Assembly: GCF_030123105.1 (NCBI RefSeq)
Contig: NZ_CP126095.1
Span: 4,402,001 to 4,466,000, forward strand
Length of the DNA: 64,000 nt
Source: Paenibacillus sp. G2S3
Lineage (GTDB): Bacteria > Bacillota > Bacilli > Paenibacillales > Paenibacillaceae
Direction of reading: 5' to 3'
The notes beneath the pieces were generated by a model. It was given only the letters and a program-made list of their open reading frames with translations, did no database searches and had not been told where the DNA came from. Shown here piece after piece: positions 53,101-61,431 of this stretch. The first letter of the stretch is position 1, and each line of letters starts with the position of its first letter. The position numbers and the translations under genes were made by a program.

Positions 53101-54024
53101 TTACTGAGAAAACCTGATTTTCGGATTGAGCACGCCATACAATAAATCTACTATTAAATTGATAAGGATAAATTGTGTTGAAAACAGCAGCAGCAAGGCT
53201 TGAATAACTGTATAATCCCGGAACAAAATGGAATCCACCAGCAGTCTACCAAGGCCAGGAATACTGAACACTGTCTCAACCATTACCGAGCCACCAAGCA
53301 AGAACCCAAATTGAAGTCCAGCTACAGTAACGACCTGTATAAGAGAATTGCGCAGCGCATGCCTGCTAATAACAACATACTCGCGTAAGCCTTTCGCACG
53401 TCCAGTACGGATATAATCCTCCCGTAACGTTTCTAGCATCGATGACCGTGAGTAACGAGCCAGCATCGACATAATTCCCATTCCAAGTGTAATGGAAGGA
53501 AGAATATAGGACTTCCAGGAATCTACGCCGCCGGTTGGAAACCAGCCAAGCTCAACCGAGAAAATCTGAATCAGTACCAAACCTAACCAGAACCCAGGAA
53601 TTGACATCCCCGAAATAGCTGTCAAGGTACCTAAGTGATCAGGCCATTTATTGCGATAAACCGCTGAAATAACACCGATTAGAAGACCAATAACAAGCGC
53701 CCAAGCCATACTTAGAAATGTTAGCCATAAAGTAGGCATGATTCTGCTTTCAAGCATATCGGTAACCGGAATCCCTGAACGGATCGAATTACCTAGATTA
53801 CCAGTTAGCAGATCACCCATGTAGTTTATGTATTGTTTCCACAAGGGTAGATTGAGACCAAGTTGCTCTTGAATGCCATGAATCTCTTCAAGTGTGGCGT
53901 CCTTACCCGCAATAAGTCGGGCCGGATCGCCCGGAATTAAGTGAATAAACAAAAAGACTAGCACCGATACAATGAACAACAGCGGAATAACCCCGAGGAG
54001 TCTTTGTAAAGCATATCTACCCAA
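53101..54024 (-). CDS. oppB: Oligopeptide-type ABC permease OppB
   Basis: About 307 residues and six membrane helices; LLGVIPLLFIVSVLVFLFIHLIPGDPARLIAG at the start and the permease motif IRTGRAKGLREYVVISRHALRNSLIQVVT. Start TTG at 54024 has AAGGGGG upstream; the longer frame to 54051 would place that site inside the gene. The hairpin at 54063-54097 separates it from the binding-protein gene. Confidence 0.92.
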   Translation of the reverse strand: MGRYALQRLLGVIPLLFIVSVLVFLFIHLIPGDPARLIAGKDATLEEIHGIQEQLGLNLPLWKQYINYMGDLLTGNLGNSIRSGIPVTDMLESRIMPTLWLTFLSMAWALVIGLLIGVISAVYRNKWPDHLGTLTAISGMSIPGFWLGLVLIQIFSVELGWFPTGGVDSWKSYILPSITLGMGIMSMLARYSRSSMLETLREDYIRTGRAKGLREYVVISRHALRNSLIQVVTVAGLQFGFLLGGSVMVETVFSIPGLGRLLVDSILFRDYTVIQALLLLFSTQFILINLIVDLLYGVLNPKIRFSQ

Positions 54025-54062
54025 CTCATAAGCCCCCTTCAGTATCGACAAATGATTTTAGT

Positions 54063-54097
54063 GAGGCCGCTTCCTACCATTCTTAAGAAGCGGCCTC
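54063..54097 (-). other. Strong hairpin between binding-protein gene and oppB
   Basis: GAGGCCGCTTC (54063-54073) and GAAGCGGCCTC (54087-54097) are perfect 11-bp arms with a 13-base loop. After the stem the minus strand reads ACTAAAATC, with no U-tract. It is placed like the hairpin at 3201-3235 and probably limits permease transcription or protects the binding-protein message. Confidence 0.7.
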
Positions 54098-54136
54098 GTT
54101 CAATTCTTGGGAAATAAATCTTACATTTGTTTAGCG

Positions 54137-55750
54137 TTATTTTACTTCTGCATTGAGAACATTAATGGAACCATCCGGGAAGACTTTCACACCTTCCAGA
54201 TTCGATCTTTTGCCAGAGATGATTTGGTCAACGCCCATGAATGCCCACGGAGCATCTTCCCATACTGTTTTTTGAATGTTAGCATAAATGGATTTAGCCG
54301 CTTCAGGATCAACAGCTTTGTTCGCCTCAGCGATCCATTTGTCTACATTTTCATTTTTGTAATATGCTGTATTCGAGCCAGCAGGAGGGAACATTTCACT
54401 ACTGAACAAACCTCTAGTAGCACCATCTGCATCACCGGAGGATGGAGACCAGCTGACATACCACATTTGAATTTTTGCTTCTTCAGGTGTTTTAGCAGCG
54501 TTAATTTGGTCGGACAACGTACCGCCTTCCATAGACTTCACTTCTACCTTGATGCCTACAAGCGCTAGCTGTTGTTGAATAAATTGCATACCCTTCATGG
54601 TTTCAGATTCGTTTTCTCCCCAAATTTCGGTTTCGAATCCGTCAGGATATCCCGCTTCAGCAAGCAATTGTTTAGCTTTTTCAATGTCATAGTCATAACC
54701 TGTTTGTGGGGAATAATATTGTGTTTTGGAAGACATCGTGGAATCTAGCTTAGCGCCAAGACCCGATTTCACAACCTTGATATACGCTTCTTTGTTGATC
54801 GCATAGTTAATGGCTTGACGTACCTTTACATCATCGAAAGGCTTTTTCATCGTATTCAAAGTTACATAACGAACAATGGTTGAATCGATCGTATCCACAG
54901 TAATTCCTTCAAGACCTTCAACCTCGGATACTTGCTCGGTTGGCATTGGATAAATGAAATCCGCCTCACCAGTTTTTAGCATCGCAATCCGTGAGCCATT
55001 CTCTGGTACAGGTCTAAAGGTTATACTATCCACTTTCGGCAAGTCCTTTTGCCAGTAATCCGGATTCTTCTCAACAACAAGACGATCGCCTTGTACCCAC
55101 TCTTTGAACTTAAATGGGCCAGTACCTACAGGCATTTTTGAAATATCGGCACCGTTTTCTGTCAGAGCTTTCGGGCTAATGATCGGCGCCATTGCAACCT
55201 TATTTAAAAATGCGTTGTATGGCTCGCTGAGTGTAATAACAACGGTTTTTGCATCAGGAGTCTCCACTTTGGCTACCTTTGCGAAGCTTTTGCGCAGTCT
55301 CAGATTGTTCTTCTCATCTTGAATACGGGCGATGTTTACTTTAACCGCTTCAGCATTAAAGTCAGTACCGTCTTGGAATTTAACATTCTCTTGCAAGTTG
55401 AACGTGTAGACCAAACCGTCTTCACTTATGGAATGGCTTGCGGCAAGAACAGGAACTACGTTCATATTCTCATCAAAACCCATTAGACCTTCGTACATCG
55501 TTCTAGCAGCGCTGATTGAATGTGTATCGCTTGCGTTATGAGGGTCCAGCGTAATAAAGTTAGAATTGATGGCAATTACAATGTCTTTATCATTTTTTGT
55601 AGTTGGGGTGCTAGTTTCCGTTCCACCAGCTGTATTGCCGCCTTGTCCCTCGTTGTTCGCTTTGTTGCCGCACCCTGCAGTCACTACTACTGTAATAAGC
55701 AGCAGCATGAACATTGACCATACTTTTCCTTTTACTTTCATGTTATACAC
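54137..55750 (-). CDS. Oligopeptide/dipeptide-type ABC substrate-binding lipoprotein
   Basis: 537 residues. Signal peptide with lipobox TAGC (VVVTAGCGNKANN), a Gly/Thr-rich linker, then SBP_bac_5 domain: TLDPHNASDTHSISAARTMYEGLMGFDENMNVVPVLAASHSI, KFQDGTDFNAEAVKVNIARI and KMPVGTGPFKFKEW. It captures the substrate outside the membrane for OppBCDF. The family includes dipeptide, oligopeptide, nickel and glycoside binders; with the fucosidase and asparaginase in the operon, a glycosylated amino acid or peptide is a reasonable guess. Confidence 0.93.
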   Translation of the reverse strand: MYNMKVKGKVWSMFMLLLITVVVTAGCGNKANNEGQGGNTAGGTETSTPTTKNDKDIVIAINSNFITLDPHNASDTHSISAARTMYEGLMGFDENMNVVPVLAASHSISEDGLVYTFNLQENVKFQDGTDFNAEAVKVNIARIQDEKNNLRLRKSFAKVAKVETPDAKTVVITLSEPYNAFLNKVAMAPIISPKALTENGADISKMPVGTGPFKFKEWVQGDRLVVEKNPDYWQKDLPKVDSITFRPVPENGSRIAMLKTGEADFIYPMPTEQVSEVEGLEGITVDTIDSTIVRYVTLNTMKKPFDDVKVRQAINYAINKEAYIKVVKSGLGAKLDSTMSSKTQYYSPQTGYDYDIEKAKQLLAEAGYPDGFETEIWGENESETMKGMQFIQQQLALVGIKVEVKSMEGGTLSDQINAAKTPEEAKIQMWYVSWSPSSGDADGATRGLFSSEMFPPAGSNTAYYKNENVDKWIAEANKAVDPEAAKSIYANIQKTVWEDAPWAFMGVDQIISGKRSNLEGVKVFPDGSINVLNAEVK

Positions 55751-55830
55751 TCCCCTTTAGAAACGATGTATTAGAAAAGCTCCCAGTCCGATTTTTCATG
55801 AGACTTGAAGATTATTCTCGATCCTGATAA

Positions 55831-56835
55831 TCAGACTTCCCATTGGAATACAGCACGGCGTTCGCCTACAACAGTACCGCCATCATTAACAATAGTGTTC
55901 GGCACAAGTGCATATAAACGATCAATTGTATCTTGATTGCTATAGCCTAAACGTTCCAGAATCGATGCGATGATACAAGGCCAGACTTGCTCAGAGCCAT
56001 CGGATACTTTTAGCGAGATACCGATTCGTTCCTTTCGGAGCCCGATACCGTATACACCTTTAGCGCCACCCTTTGCCGTCAGATTATCATCCTTTAGAAG
56101 CTCTGAGCAGACGAATTTTGTATCTGCAATCATCACCGGATTATCATTCATAAGCTTTGCAGTCGCTGCAGCTGCGTTGCGTATTTCAATATCCTCAATC
56201 AAATCAGGACAGGCCAGCTTTAAATATGAATAAGCGATTTTATGAAGAGGGAGTGCGAAGATAGGAAGACCACATCCATCAATCCCTTGAGGAATGGATT
56301 CCTTCGGTACCTCAGCAATATAGGCCATGATCTCAAGGATCTCCTGTTGTACAGGATGGTTAGGATCATAATAAGTATCTATATCCCAACCCATATATTT
56401 GCTAAGGCCCATTAACCCTGCATGCTTACCTGAGCAATTATGAAAGATTTTGCGAGTAGGCTCATTCGCCCGATGACGCTCCGCTTTGGCTTCCTCATTC
56501 AGTGGGTATGTAGAACAACAATGAAGTCCCTCTTCTTTTAATCCCATTTTTTGAAAAAGAGATTCAAGTGCTTCAATGTGGAAGGCCTCTCCGCGATGCG
56601 AAGCAGTAAAGAGTGAGGCTTCCTTACTTGTCAAACCATACACTTCGTCGATCCGTCGCTTCATAACCGGTAAAGCTTGGAACGGCTTAGCGGCTGACCG
56701 AAGATAGGTCATATGCTCCGGATTACCTACTTTGTACAAAATGTTACCTTTCTCATCGACTACGCTAACTGCACCGTAATGCACATTCTCCAGTAAGCCA
56801 CCGCGATATTCTTCTACTAATGTTGTAAATCCCAT
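55831..56835 (-). CDS. Asparaginase II-family protein (PF06089 type)
   Basis: 334 residues. GGLLENVHYGAVSVVDEKGNILYKVGNPEHMTYLRSAAKPFQALPVM is the family's N-terminal hallmark. NCSGKHAGLMGLSKYMGWDID and GIDGCGLPIFALPLHKIAYSYLKLA follow, with conserved Ser/Cys/Lys. This family is unrelated to the classical AnsA/AnsB asparaginases; members with L-asparaginase activity are known. In this operon it could release Asp or ammonia from asparagine or a glycosylated asparagine (inference). GGGAGG precedes the ATG. Confidence 0.9.
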   Translation of the reverse strand: MGFTTLVEEYRGGLLENVHYGAVSVVDEKGNILYKVGNPEHMTYLRSAAKPFQALPVMKRRIDEVYGLTSKEASLFTASHRGEAFHIEALESLFQKMGLKEEGLHCCSTYPLNEEAKAERHRANEPTRKIFHNCSGKHAGLMGLSKYMGWDIDTYYDPNHPVQQEILEIMAYIAEVPKESIPQGIDGCGLPIFALPLHKIAYSYLKLACPDLIEDIEIRNAAAATAKLMNDNPVMIADTKFVCSELLKDDNLTAKGGAKGVYGIGLRKERIGISLKVSDGSEQVWPCIIASILERLGYSNQDTIDRLYALVPNTIVNDGGTVVGERRAVFQWEV

Positions 56836-56863
56836 CTGTACAACCTCCCTCGATGTAATTCTA

Positions 56864-58021
56864 TTAATCCAATGCGAAAAAACGATTCTGCGATAGTAGG
56901 CCCGATCCGATAATTACACCGTTCTCATTCAACATCGAACGATGAATGGAGAAAGACCCGCGAAGGGGTTCCCAAGTGAAGCGTGAGAGATAGAGCTTCT
57001 CGACTTCTTCATAAACGTCTGGGAATTTGTCCACGAGTTCTCCACTCAAGATCACACTATCCGGGTTATACATGCATACGACATTGTTGATCGTAATCGC
57101 CATATACATGAGTGCACGTTCGATCAAATGAACCGCCCAATGCTCTCCTGCATCCTTTGCTTCAAATAACTCCTCGATCGTGCGAATCGGACGAATCCGA
57201 TTGGCTTCTGACAACAATGAGCTAATATTTATATAGGTCTGTAAGCAACCCGCTTTCCCGCACTCGCACATCATTCCGTTAGGATCCACTGTCGTATGCC
57301 CAATTTCACCAGCACTGTTCATCACCCCGCGATAAATCTCTCCCTCGAGGATCATCGCCGATCCAACACCTTGACCGAAGCCCAACAGTGCGGTACGGAT
57401 GGAACCAACTGCAGCACCTTTAAGGTGTTCTGCAAGAGCTCTTACTTTTAGCTCATTATCTACAGCAATTTCAAAACCGGTTAGTTCCTTTAGGCGTTTA
57501 GCTAAGGGTACATTCTTCCATCCAAGCTGAACCGAGAAGACGACGATACCTTCTTCGTTATTTACAATGCCAGGAAGTCCAACGCCAATCCCGACGATAC
57601 GTGTTCTGTCAATCACATGCTGCTGCGTCAGATGTTCAATCGCTTCATTAATTCGTTCCAGCGTCTTGTTAGGACTCTCATCCGGTGTACGCGGGTATTG
57701 CCTGCTGCAGAGAAGCTTGCCTTGCAAATCTACGATCCCTACAATCATAAGACTACGATCCAATTCAACCCCAACTGACAACACAGAAGCGTCAACCATA
57801 GCTAGCAACGTTGATTTTCGACCTAATCCTGACGATACCTGATCCGAGTCGAGTAGAAATCCTTGTTCAGTTAATTCCCCAACAATTCGACTTACTGTCG
57901 TAGGACTCATACCCGTTTGTTTGGCGATGGAAGCCCGAGAAATCGGTTGTTGATTTTTAATGATTTCGAAGACCGTTAATCGGTTTTGTCGCTTCATAAA
58001 ATCCTGATCGTGCTTTTTCAC
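56864..58021 (-). CDS. ROK-family transcriptional repressor (NagC/XylR type)
   Basis: About 385 residues. N-terminal winged helix (FMKRQNRLTVFEIIKNQQPISRASIAKQTGMSPTTVSRIVGELTEQG) and a ROK domain with AVDNELKVRALAEHL and the zinc motif CECGKAGCLQT. ROK repressors release DNA on binding a sugar or sugar phosphate. GTG 58021 lies 7 bases after AGGAG and is favoured over the ATG at 58027 (1 base) and the frame start at 58060. It is the first gene of the operon, next to a palindrome overlapping the promoter, so it likely regulates itself and everything downstream. Confidence 0.92.
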   Translation of the reverse strand: MKKHDQDFMKRQNRLTVFEIIKNQQPISRASIAKQTGMSPTTVSRIVGELTEQGFLLDSDQVSSGLGRKSTLLAMVDASVLSVGVELDRSLMIVGIVDLQGKLLCSRQYPRTPDESPNKTLERINEAIEHLTQQHVIDRTRIVGIGVGLPGIVNNEEGIVVFSVQLGWKNVPLAKRLKELTGFEIAVDNELKVRALAEHLKGAAVGSIRTALLGFGQGVGSAMILEGEIYRGVMNSAGEIGHTTVDPNGMMCECGKAGCLQTYINISSLLSEANRIRPIRTIEELFEAKDAGEHWAVHLIERALMYMAITINNVVCMYNPDSVILSGELVDKFPDVYEEVEKLYLSRFTWEPLRGSFSIHRSMLNENGVIIGSGLLSQNRFFALD

Positions 58022-58159
58022 AGACATTCTCCTAATTATTTTCTCCAGTGCACTAATCAAGCTAATAAGACTATAAAAATAAGAACAAAATTGCCAATTA
58101 AGCTACGATAATGTATTATTTGATTTAATTTTAGTTTAGTTTCTCCAGTGATGGGATTA

Positions 58160-58201
58160 ATAATAAAGGCTCATTGAATGTATGTCAATATAAATGACAT
58201 A
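58160..58201 (-). promoter_or_regulatory. Sigma-A promoter with ROK-type palindrome for the fucosidase operon
   Basis: On the minus strand TTGACA (58183-58188) and TATTAT (58160-58165) are separated by exactly 17 bases, an excellent sigma-A promoter. TATGTCA (58181-58187) and TGACATA (58195-58201) form a perfect 7-7-7 dyad covering the -35, a plausible operator for the ROK repressor. The predicted transcript starts near 58153, giving a leader of about 130 bases. Confidence 0.75.
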
Positions 58202-58219
58202 TTTTTTTATTCGAAATAA

Positions 58220-58235
58220 ATGAAAGCGGTTAATA
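58220..58235. promoter_or_regulatory. cre-like (CcpA) site candidate
   Basis: TGAAAGCGGTTAAT: the first half matches the cre consensus TGWAANCGNTNWCA exactly, the second half only partly. It lies about 32 bases upstream of the -35 of the fucosidase operon. Carbon catabolite control of that operon is plausible. The remaining part of the 58061-58533 gap is AT-rich without another recognised feature. Confidence 0.45.
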
Positions 58236-58533
58236 TGTGAAATATTTAACAATATCACTCAATACATAACATAAACATAACATACAAAATCAAAACTTAT
58301 CTCATAATAGGCCGATTGAAAACTATAAATAGGAAGAACCTGATTTCAAGGGGAAAATATCTTAGAATAACAAGAGGTTTGAGATAAACAATCGAAGCAG
58401 ATGGTTTCTAAATCTGAGTATTGAAAAAAGGGTAGAATCATGCGCGGATTGATAGTGAAATGAAGATTGCACCCGCATCAAAAGTAAGTTCTTTTTATAG
58501 AAGCCAACCTTTGATACGGAGTGTCTTGAACCG

Positions 58534-59196
58534 TTATTGAAACTCCACTGCCTTAACAGATGCGTCTTCTTGTATTAGAGATAACAAATTCACAGAATTA
58601 AATGCTTCAGGAAATCGTACGATAATTTCTAAATTCAATTCGGAGGTAACGCTATTATTTTCAGCATGAAAACTTAGAATGGTAATGTTTTTTTCTTCTA
58701 GTAGCCCTTGAATTCTACTCACGGCTCCTTCTGTGTTAGACAGACAGATCACAATCTGTTGGGTTTTCGGTGAGGCCAACCAACTATATCGGCCATGCAA
58801 AATCTTTTGCCCAAGTAAGATAATAATCGTTGCTCCTCCTCCAAGAATATAAAGTCCTGATCCAATCGCTAGCCCTAGCCCCGCCGTTGCCCAAATCCCC
58901 GCTGCAGTTGTCAGGCCCTTCACGGTGTGTCTCTGCATGAAAATCATTCCTGCGCCAAGAAATCCTACTCCACTTACTACCTGAGCAGCTATACGTGCGG
59001 GATCAAGTTTAACATAGGACCAATCAGCTTGATCCTGAAATCCATATTTTGAGATGATCATCATAAGTGCAGCACCTAAAGCTACAATAAAATGCGTCCT
59101 AACTCCCGCTTCTTTCATCCGACTTTTTCGTTCAAATCCAACTAACGCACCACAAATTCCAGCGCCAACTACACGAAGCAAATATTCTAACTCCAT
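58534..59196 (-). CDS. MgtC/SapB-family membrane protein
   Basis: 220 residues with about four or five membrane helices and the family pattern: LLRVVGAGICGALVGFERKSRMKEAGVRTHFIVALGAALMMIISKYGF, followed by DPARIAAQVVSGVGFLGAGMIF. The C-terminal cytoplasmic part (IVICLSNTEGAVSRIQGLLEEKNITIL) resembles an ACT-like domain. MgtC proteins affect magnesium or membrane-potential homeostasis; the exact role here is unknown. Not obviously linked to its neighbours. Confidence 0.92.
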   Translation of the reverse strand: MELEYLLRVVGAGICGALVGFERKSRMKEAGVRTHFIVALGAALMMIISKYGFQDQADWSYVKLDPARIAAQVVSGVGFLGAGMIFMQRHTVKGLTTAAGIWATAGLGLAIGSGLYILGGGATIIILLGQKILHGRYSWLASPKTQQIVICLSNTEGAVSRIQGLLEEKNITILSFHAENNSVTSELNLEIIVRFPEAFNSVNLLSLIQEDASVKAVEFQ

Positions 59197-59404
59197 ACAC
59201 TGTCCTTCTCTCCTTATGATATTGCTATATATTGTATCATAAACGGATTTCTATATTTCCCCCTTCAATAAGATGGACATGATATTTAACATAGTTTGAG
59301 CATGCGCACAGTCACATCTGCGAAGATTTAACTGTGATACCTTTATAGCTGTTACTCCAGTAGAGATTGTATAACGATCTCGAACTCATGAAAGAGGTGC
59401 GTAT

Positions 59405-60370
59405 ATGAAACTGCCAACAATCCAATTTGGGCATATTAAATCCAAGGTTCCTGTAATTCAAGGAGGTATGGGTGTAGGCATATCCTTAAGTAGATTAGCC
59501 GCTGCTGTAGCCAACGCAGGCGGGATTGGCACCATTTCCGGTACTGGAATCACCACTGATGAACTGAGAATGCACATTCGCAAAACAAGAGAGCTCTCTA
59601 AAGGGATTGGATATATCGGTGTGAATGTACTATTCGCAATGAAGGATTTTGCCGAGAAAATGAAGGTTGCTTTGGAAGAAAAAGCGGACTTTATTATCTC
59701 TGGAGCCGGAATTTCCAGAGATATTTATGCTTGGGGTAAAGAGTACGGCACCCCTGTGGTGTCTATTGTTTCCTCCGCCAAATTAGCCAGAATATCTGAA
59801 AGACTTGGTGCCTCTGCAGTCGTTGTGGAAGGATTTGAAGCTGGGGGCCATTTGGGTACAGAGAGATCTATGTTTGATATCCTTCCTGAAGTGGTAGAAG
59901 CCGTTTCAATTCCAGTTATTGCTGCTGGTGGGATTTTAACAGGAAATGATATTGCAAAAGCCCTTCGGATTGGCGCTTCTGGTGTTCAGATGGGTACCCG
60001 TTTCGTGGCGAGTCATGAATGTGATGCTCCTTTGTCCTTTAAGCAAAAGTATGTAGATGCTCAGCAAGGTGATACGATTCTGATTAAATCTACAGTGGGG
60101 CTAGATGGCAGAGCGATTCGCAATGAATTCACAGATCGTATTAGTGATGATGCCAAATTAAAAATAGCCAAATGCTCTAATTGTCTAAAGGTTTGTTCGC
60201 ATCGCTTCTGTACCATGGAATCCCTGCTAACTTCCCTTAGAGGAGATGTTAAGAACGGGTTGGTTTTTGCAGGGTCCAGAGTTCATGAGATTAAAGAGAT
60301 ATTGTCCGTACAGCAGATTATCGATAATTTAATGTATGAGTATCAAGGGGCATTGAGCCCGGTAACTTAA
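59405..60370 (+). CDS. FabK/nitronate monooxygenase-family flavoprotein
   Basis: 321 residues. FMN-dependent TIM barrel: VPVIQGGMGVGISLSRLAAAVANAGGIGTISG at the start, VVVEGFEAGGHLG and VIAAGGILTGNDIAKALRIGASGVQMGTRFVAS (phosphate-binding strand). The C-terminus adds a cluster C257-x2-C260-x3-C264-x4-C269 that is not part of the classical FabK core and could bind a metal or iron-sulfur centre. Nitronate oxidation or enoyl-ACP reduction are the two known activities of the superfamily; I cannot decide between them. GAAAGAGGTG gives the ribosome binding site. A terminator follows. Confidence 0.9.
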   Translation: MKLPTIQFGHIKSKVPVIQGGMGVGISLSRLAAAVANAGGIGTISGTGITTDELRMHIRKTRELSKGIGYIGVNVLFAMKDFAEKMKVALEEKADFIISGAGISRDIYAWGKEYGTPVVSIVSSAKLARISERLGASAVVVEGFEAGGHLGTERSMFDILPEVVEAVSIPVIAAGGILTGNDIAKALRIGASGVQMGTRFVASHECDAPLSFKQKYVDAQQGDTILIKSTVGLDGRAIRNEFTDRISDDAKLKIAKCSNCLKVCSHRFCTMESLLTSLRGDVKNGLVFAGSRVHEIKEILSVQQIIDNLMYEYQGALSPVT

Positions 60371-60381
60371 GATTAGAAGAT

Positions 60382-60424
60382 AAAAAAAGAACCCTTTGTC
60401 GAATGCAACAAAGGGTTCTTTTTA
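60382..60424. terminator. Intrinsic terminator after the FabK-like gene, probably bidirectional
   Basis: Perfect 14-bp stem AAAGAACCCTTTGT / ACAAAGGGTTCTTT with A and T runs on the two sides. It lies 11 bases after the stop and 30 bases before the convergent gene at 60455. Confidence 0.9.
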
Positions 60425-60454
60425 TAAGGCGTTGATGATAACTCAACTTCGCCT

Positions 60455-60670
60455 TTACATCATTCCACGAGTATTAGAAATGCCCTCTTGTTGATGACAG
60501 CTCTTATACATTTGTTCTAGCTCGGAATCACCCAAGTTAGGATGTCTTTCTTTCATAAAGGGCAACATCTCTTTAAAAGTGCTAGGACCCATCCCGGCAG
60601 CATAGACTGCTGTTCCAATTCCAAATGATAGAATAACTACACAGATTACTGCAAATACTCCTCTTTTCAA
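60455..60670 (-). CDS. Small exported protein of unknown function
   Basis: About 71 residues from TTG 60670; the ATG at 60679 sits directly on its AGGAG and is badly spaced, while the TTG is 9 bases away. N-terminal signal peptide (KRGVFAVICVVILSFGIGTAVYAAG), then a short helical domain FKEMLPFMKERHPNLGDSELEQMYKSCHQQEG with a single Cys followed by His. I do not recognise the family. It lies 13 bases after the 36-residue membrane peptide, so the two form a small operon. Confidence 0.7.
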   Translation of the reverse strand: MKRGVFAVICVVILSFGIGTAVYAAGMGPSTFKEMLPFMKERHPNLGDSELEQMYKSCHQQEGISNTRGMM

Positions 60671-60682
60671 AAAAATCATCTC

Positions 60683-60793
60683 CTACTTTATATTACGGAA
60701 AAAATCAATACGAAAAAAAATTGCTGAAACCAACATGCACATCAGACCCATTCCCATAACCAGAATGGCTATGATCCAATCCGCTTTTTTCAT
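60683..60793 (-). CDS. 36-residue membrane peptide
   Basis: Short frame with ATG at 60793, preceded by GGGAGG at 6 bases. The product is MKKADWIIAILVMGMGLMCM followed by LVSAIFFRIDFFRNIK: a basic start, a single hydrophobic helix with several Met, and a basic end. It ends in TAG 13 bases before the start of the next gene, whose AGGAG overlaps this stop region. The site, the spacing and the coding pattern support a real small protein, but no homologue is known to me. Confidence 0.65.
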   Translation of the reverse strand: MKKADWIIAILVMGMGLMCMLVSAIFFRIDFFRNIK

Positions 60794-60932
60794 ATTCATC
60801 CTCCCGTGCCATCAAACACCCTGATTCCTTTGAACAGTGGGTTCAATAATGTTAATTAGTATAGATGGATATTGTGTAGAAACTATGTGGAAACTGTGTA
60901 AGACAAACGCAATGGATTAATTTTGTCGAATT

Positions 60933-60948
60933 TGTGAAATTAATCACT
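60933..60948. promoter_or_regulatory. Fnr/Crp-type (or Rex-like) site candidate
   Basis: TGTGAAATTAATCACT matches the Crp/Fnr dyad TGTGA-N6-TCACA at all but the last base and is also close to Rex-type TTGTGA...TCACAA. It lies 81 bases before the DUF2871 start at 61029 and 140 bases before the divergent small-protein operon. A redox or oxygen-related control would fit, but this is a single-site inference. Confidence 0.4.
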
Positions 60949-61028
60949 ATGTAATTTTTTGTTCATATTGCGTTCTTAATTGCATGATAAGATTTTGATA
61001 TAACAATAAACACAAAGGAGTCATGATC

Positions 61029-61427
61029 ATGAAAAAACTGTATTACACGTCTTTTTTCTATGCCATTCTTGGTTTGATAGCAGGTGTCGCTTATCGGGAA
61101 ATTACCAAAATGAATGATTTCGAAGGAAACACCATCTTAGTAGCACTTCATACTCATATTCTTGTACTGGGCTTCTTCTTCTTTATTATCGCATTGATCT
61201 TAGCCAAGTTATTTAATATCCACGAGGCTAAATCCTTTGGCGCATGGTACATTGTATATAACATTGGTCTCTTGATCACGATCGGTACTATGGCCACTCG
61301 TGGGATGCTGCAAATTAACGGGACTGACATCAGCTTCTTACCACATATTGCGGGTCTTGGTCATGCCATAGTAGGTGCTGGTATCATATGGCTACTAATT
61401 TTACTAGGTAAACGAATTAAATCATAG
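61029..61427 (+). CDS. DUF2871 membrane protein
   Basis: About 132 residues, four membrane helices. Conserved-looking histidines are H41 and H43 in ALHTHILVLGFF, and H106 and H112 in LPHIAGLGHAIVG. The spacing recalls heme-copper-oxidase subunit I helices, but I cannot claim a cofactor. The family is annotated only as DUF2871. The ATG at 61029 has AAAGGAG 8 bases upstream; the earlier ATG at 61023 is only 2 bases away. A terminator follows. Confidence 0.88.
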   Translation: MKKLYYTSFFYAILGLIAGVAYREITKMNDFEGNTILVALHTHILVLGFFFFIIALILAKLFNIHEAKSFGAWYIVYNIGLLITIGTMATRGMLQINGTDISFLPHIAGLGHAIVGAGIIWLLILLGKRIKS

Positions 61428-61431
61428 GGAA

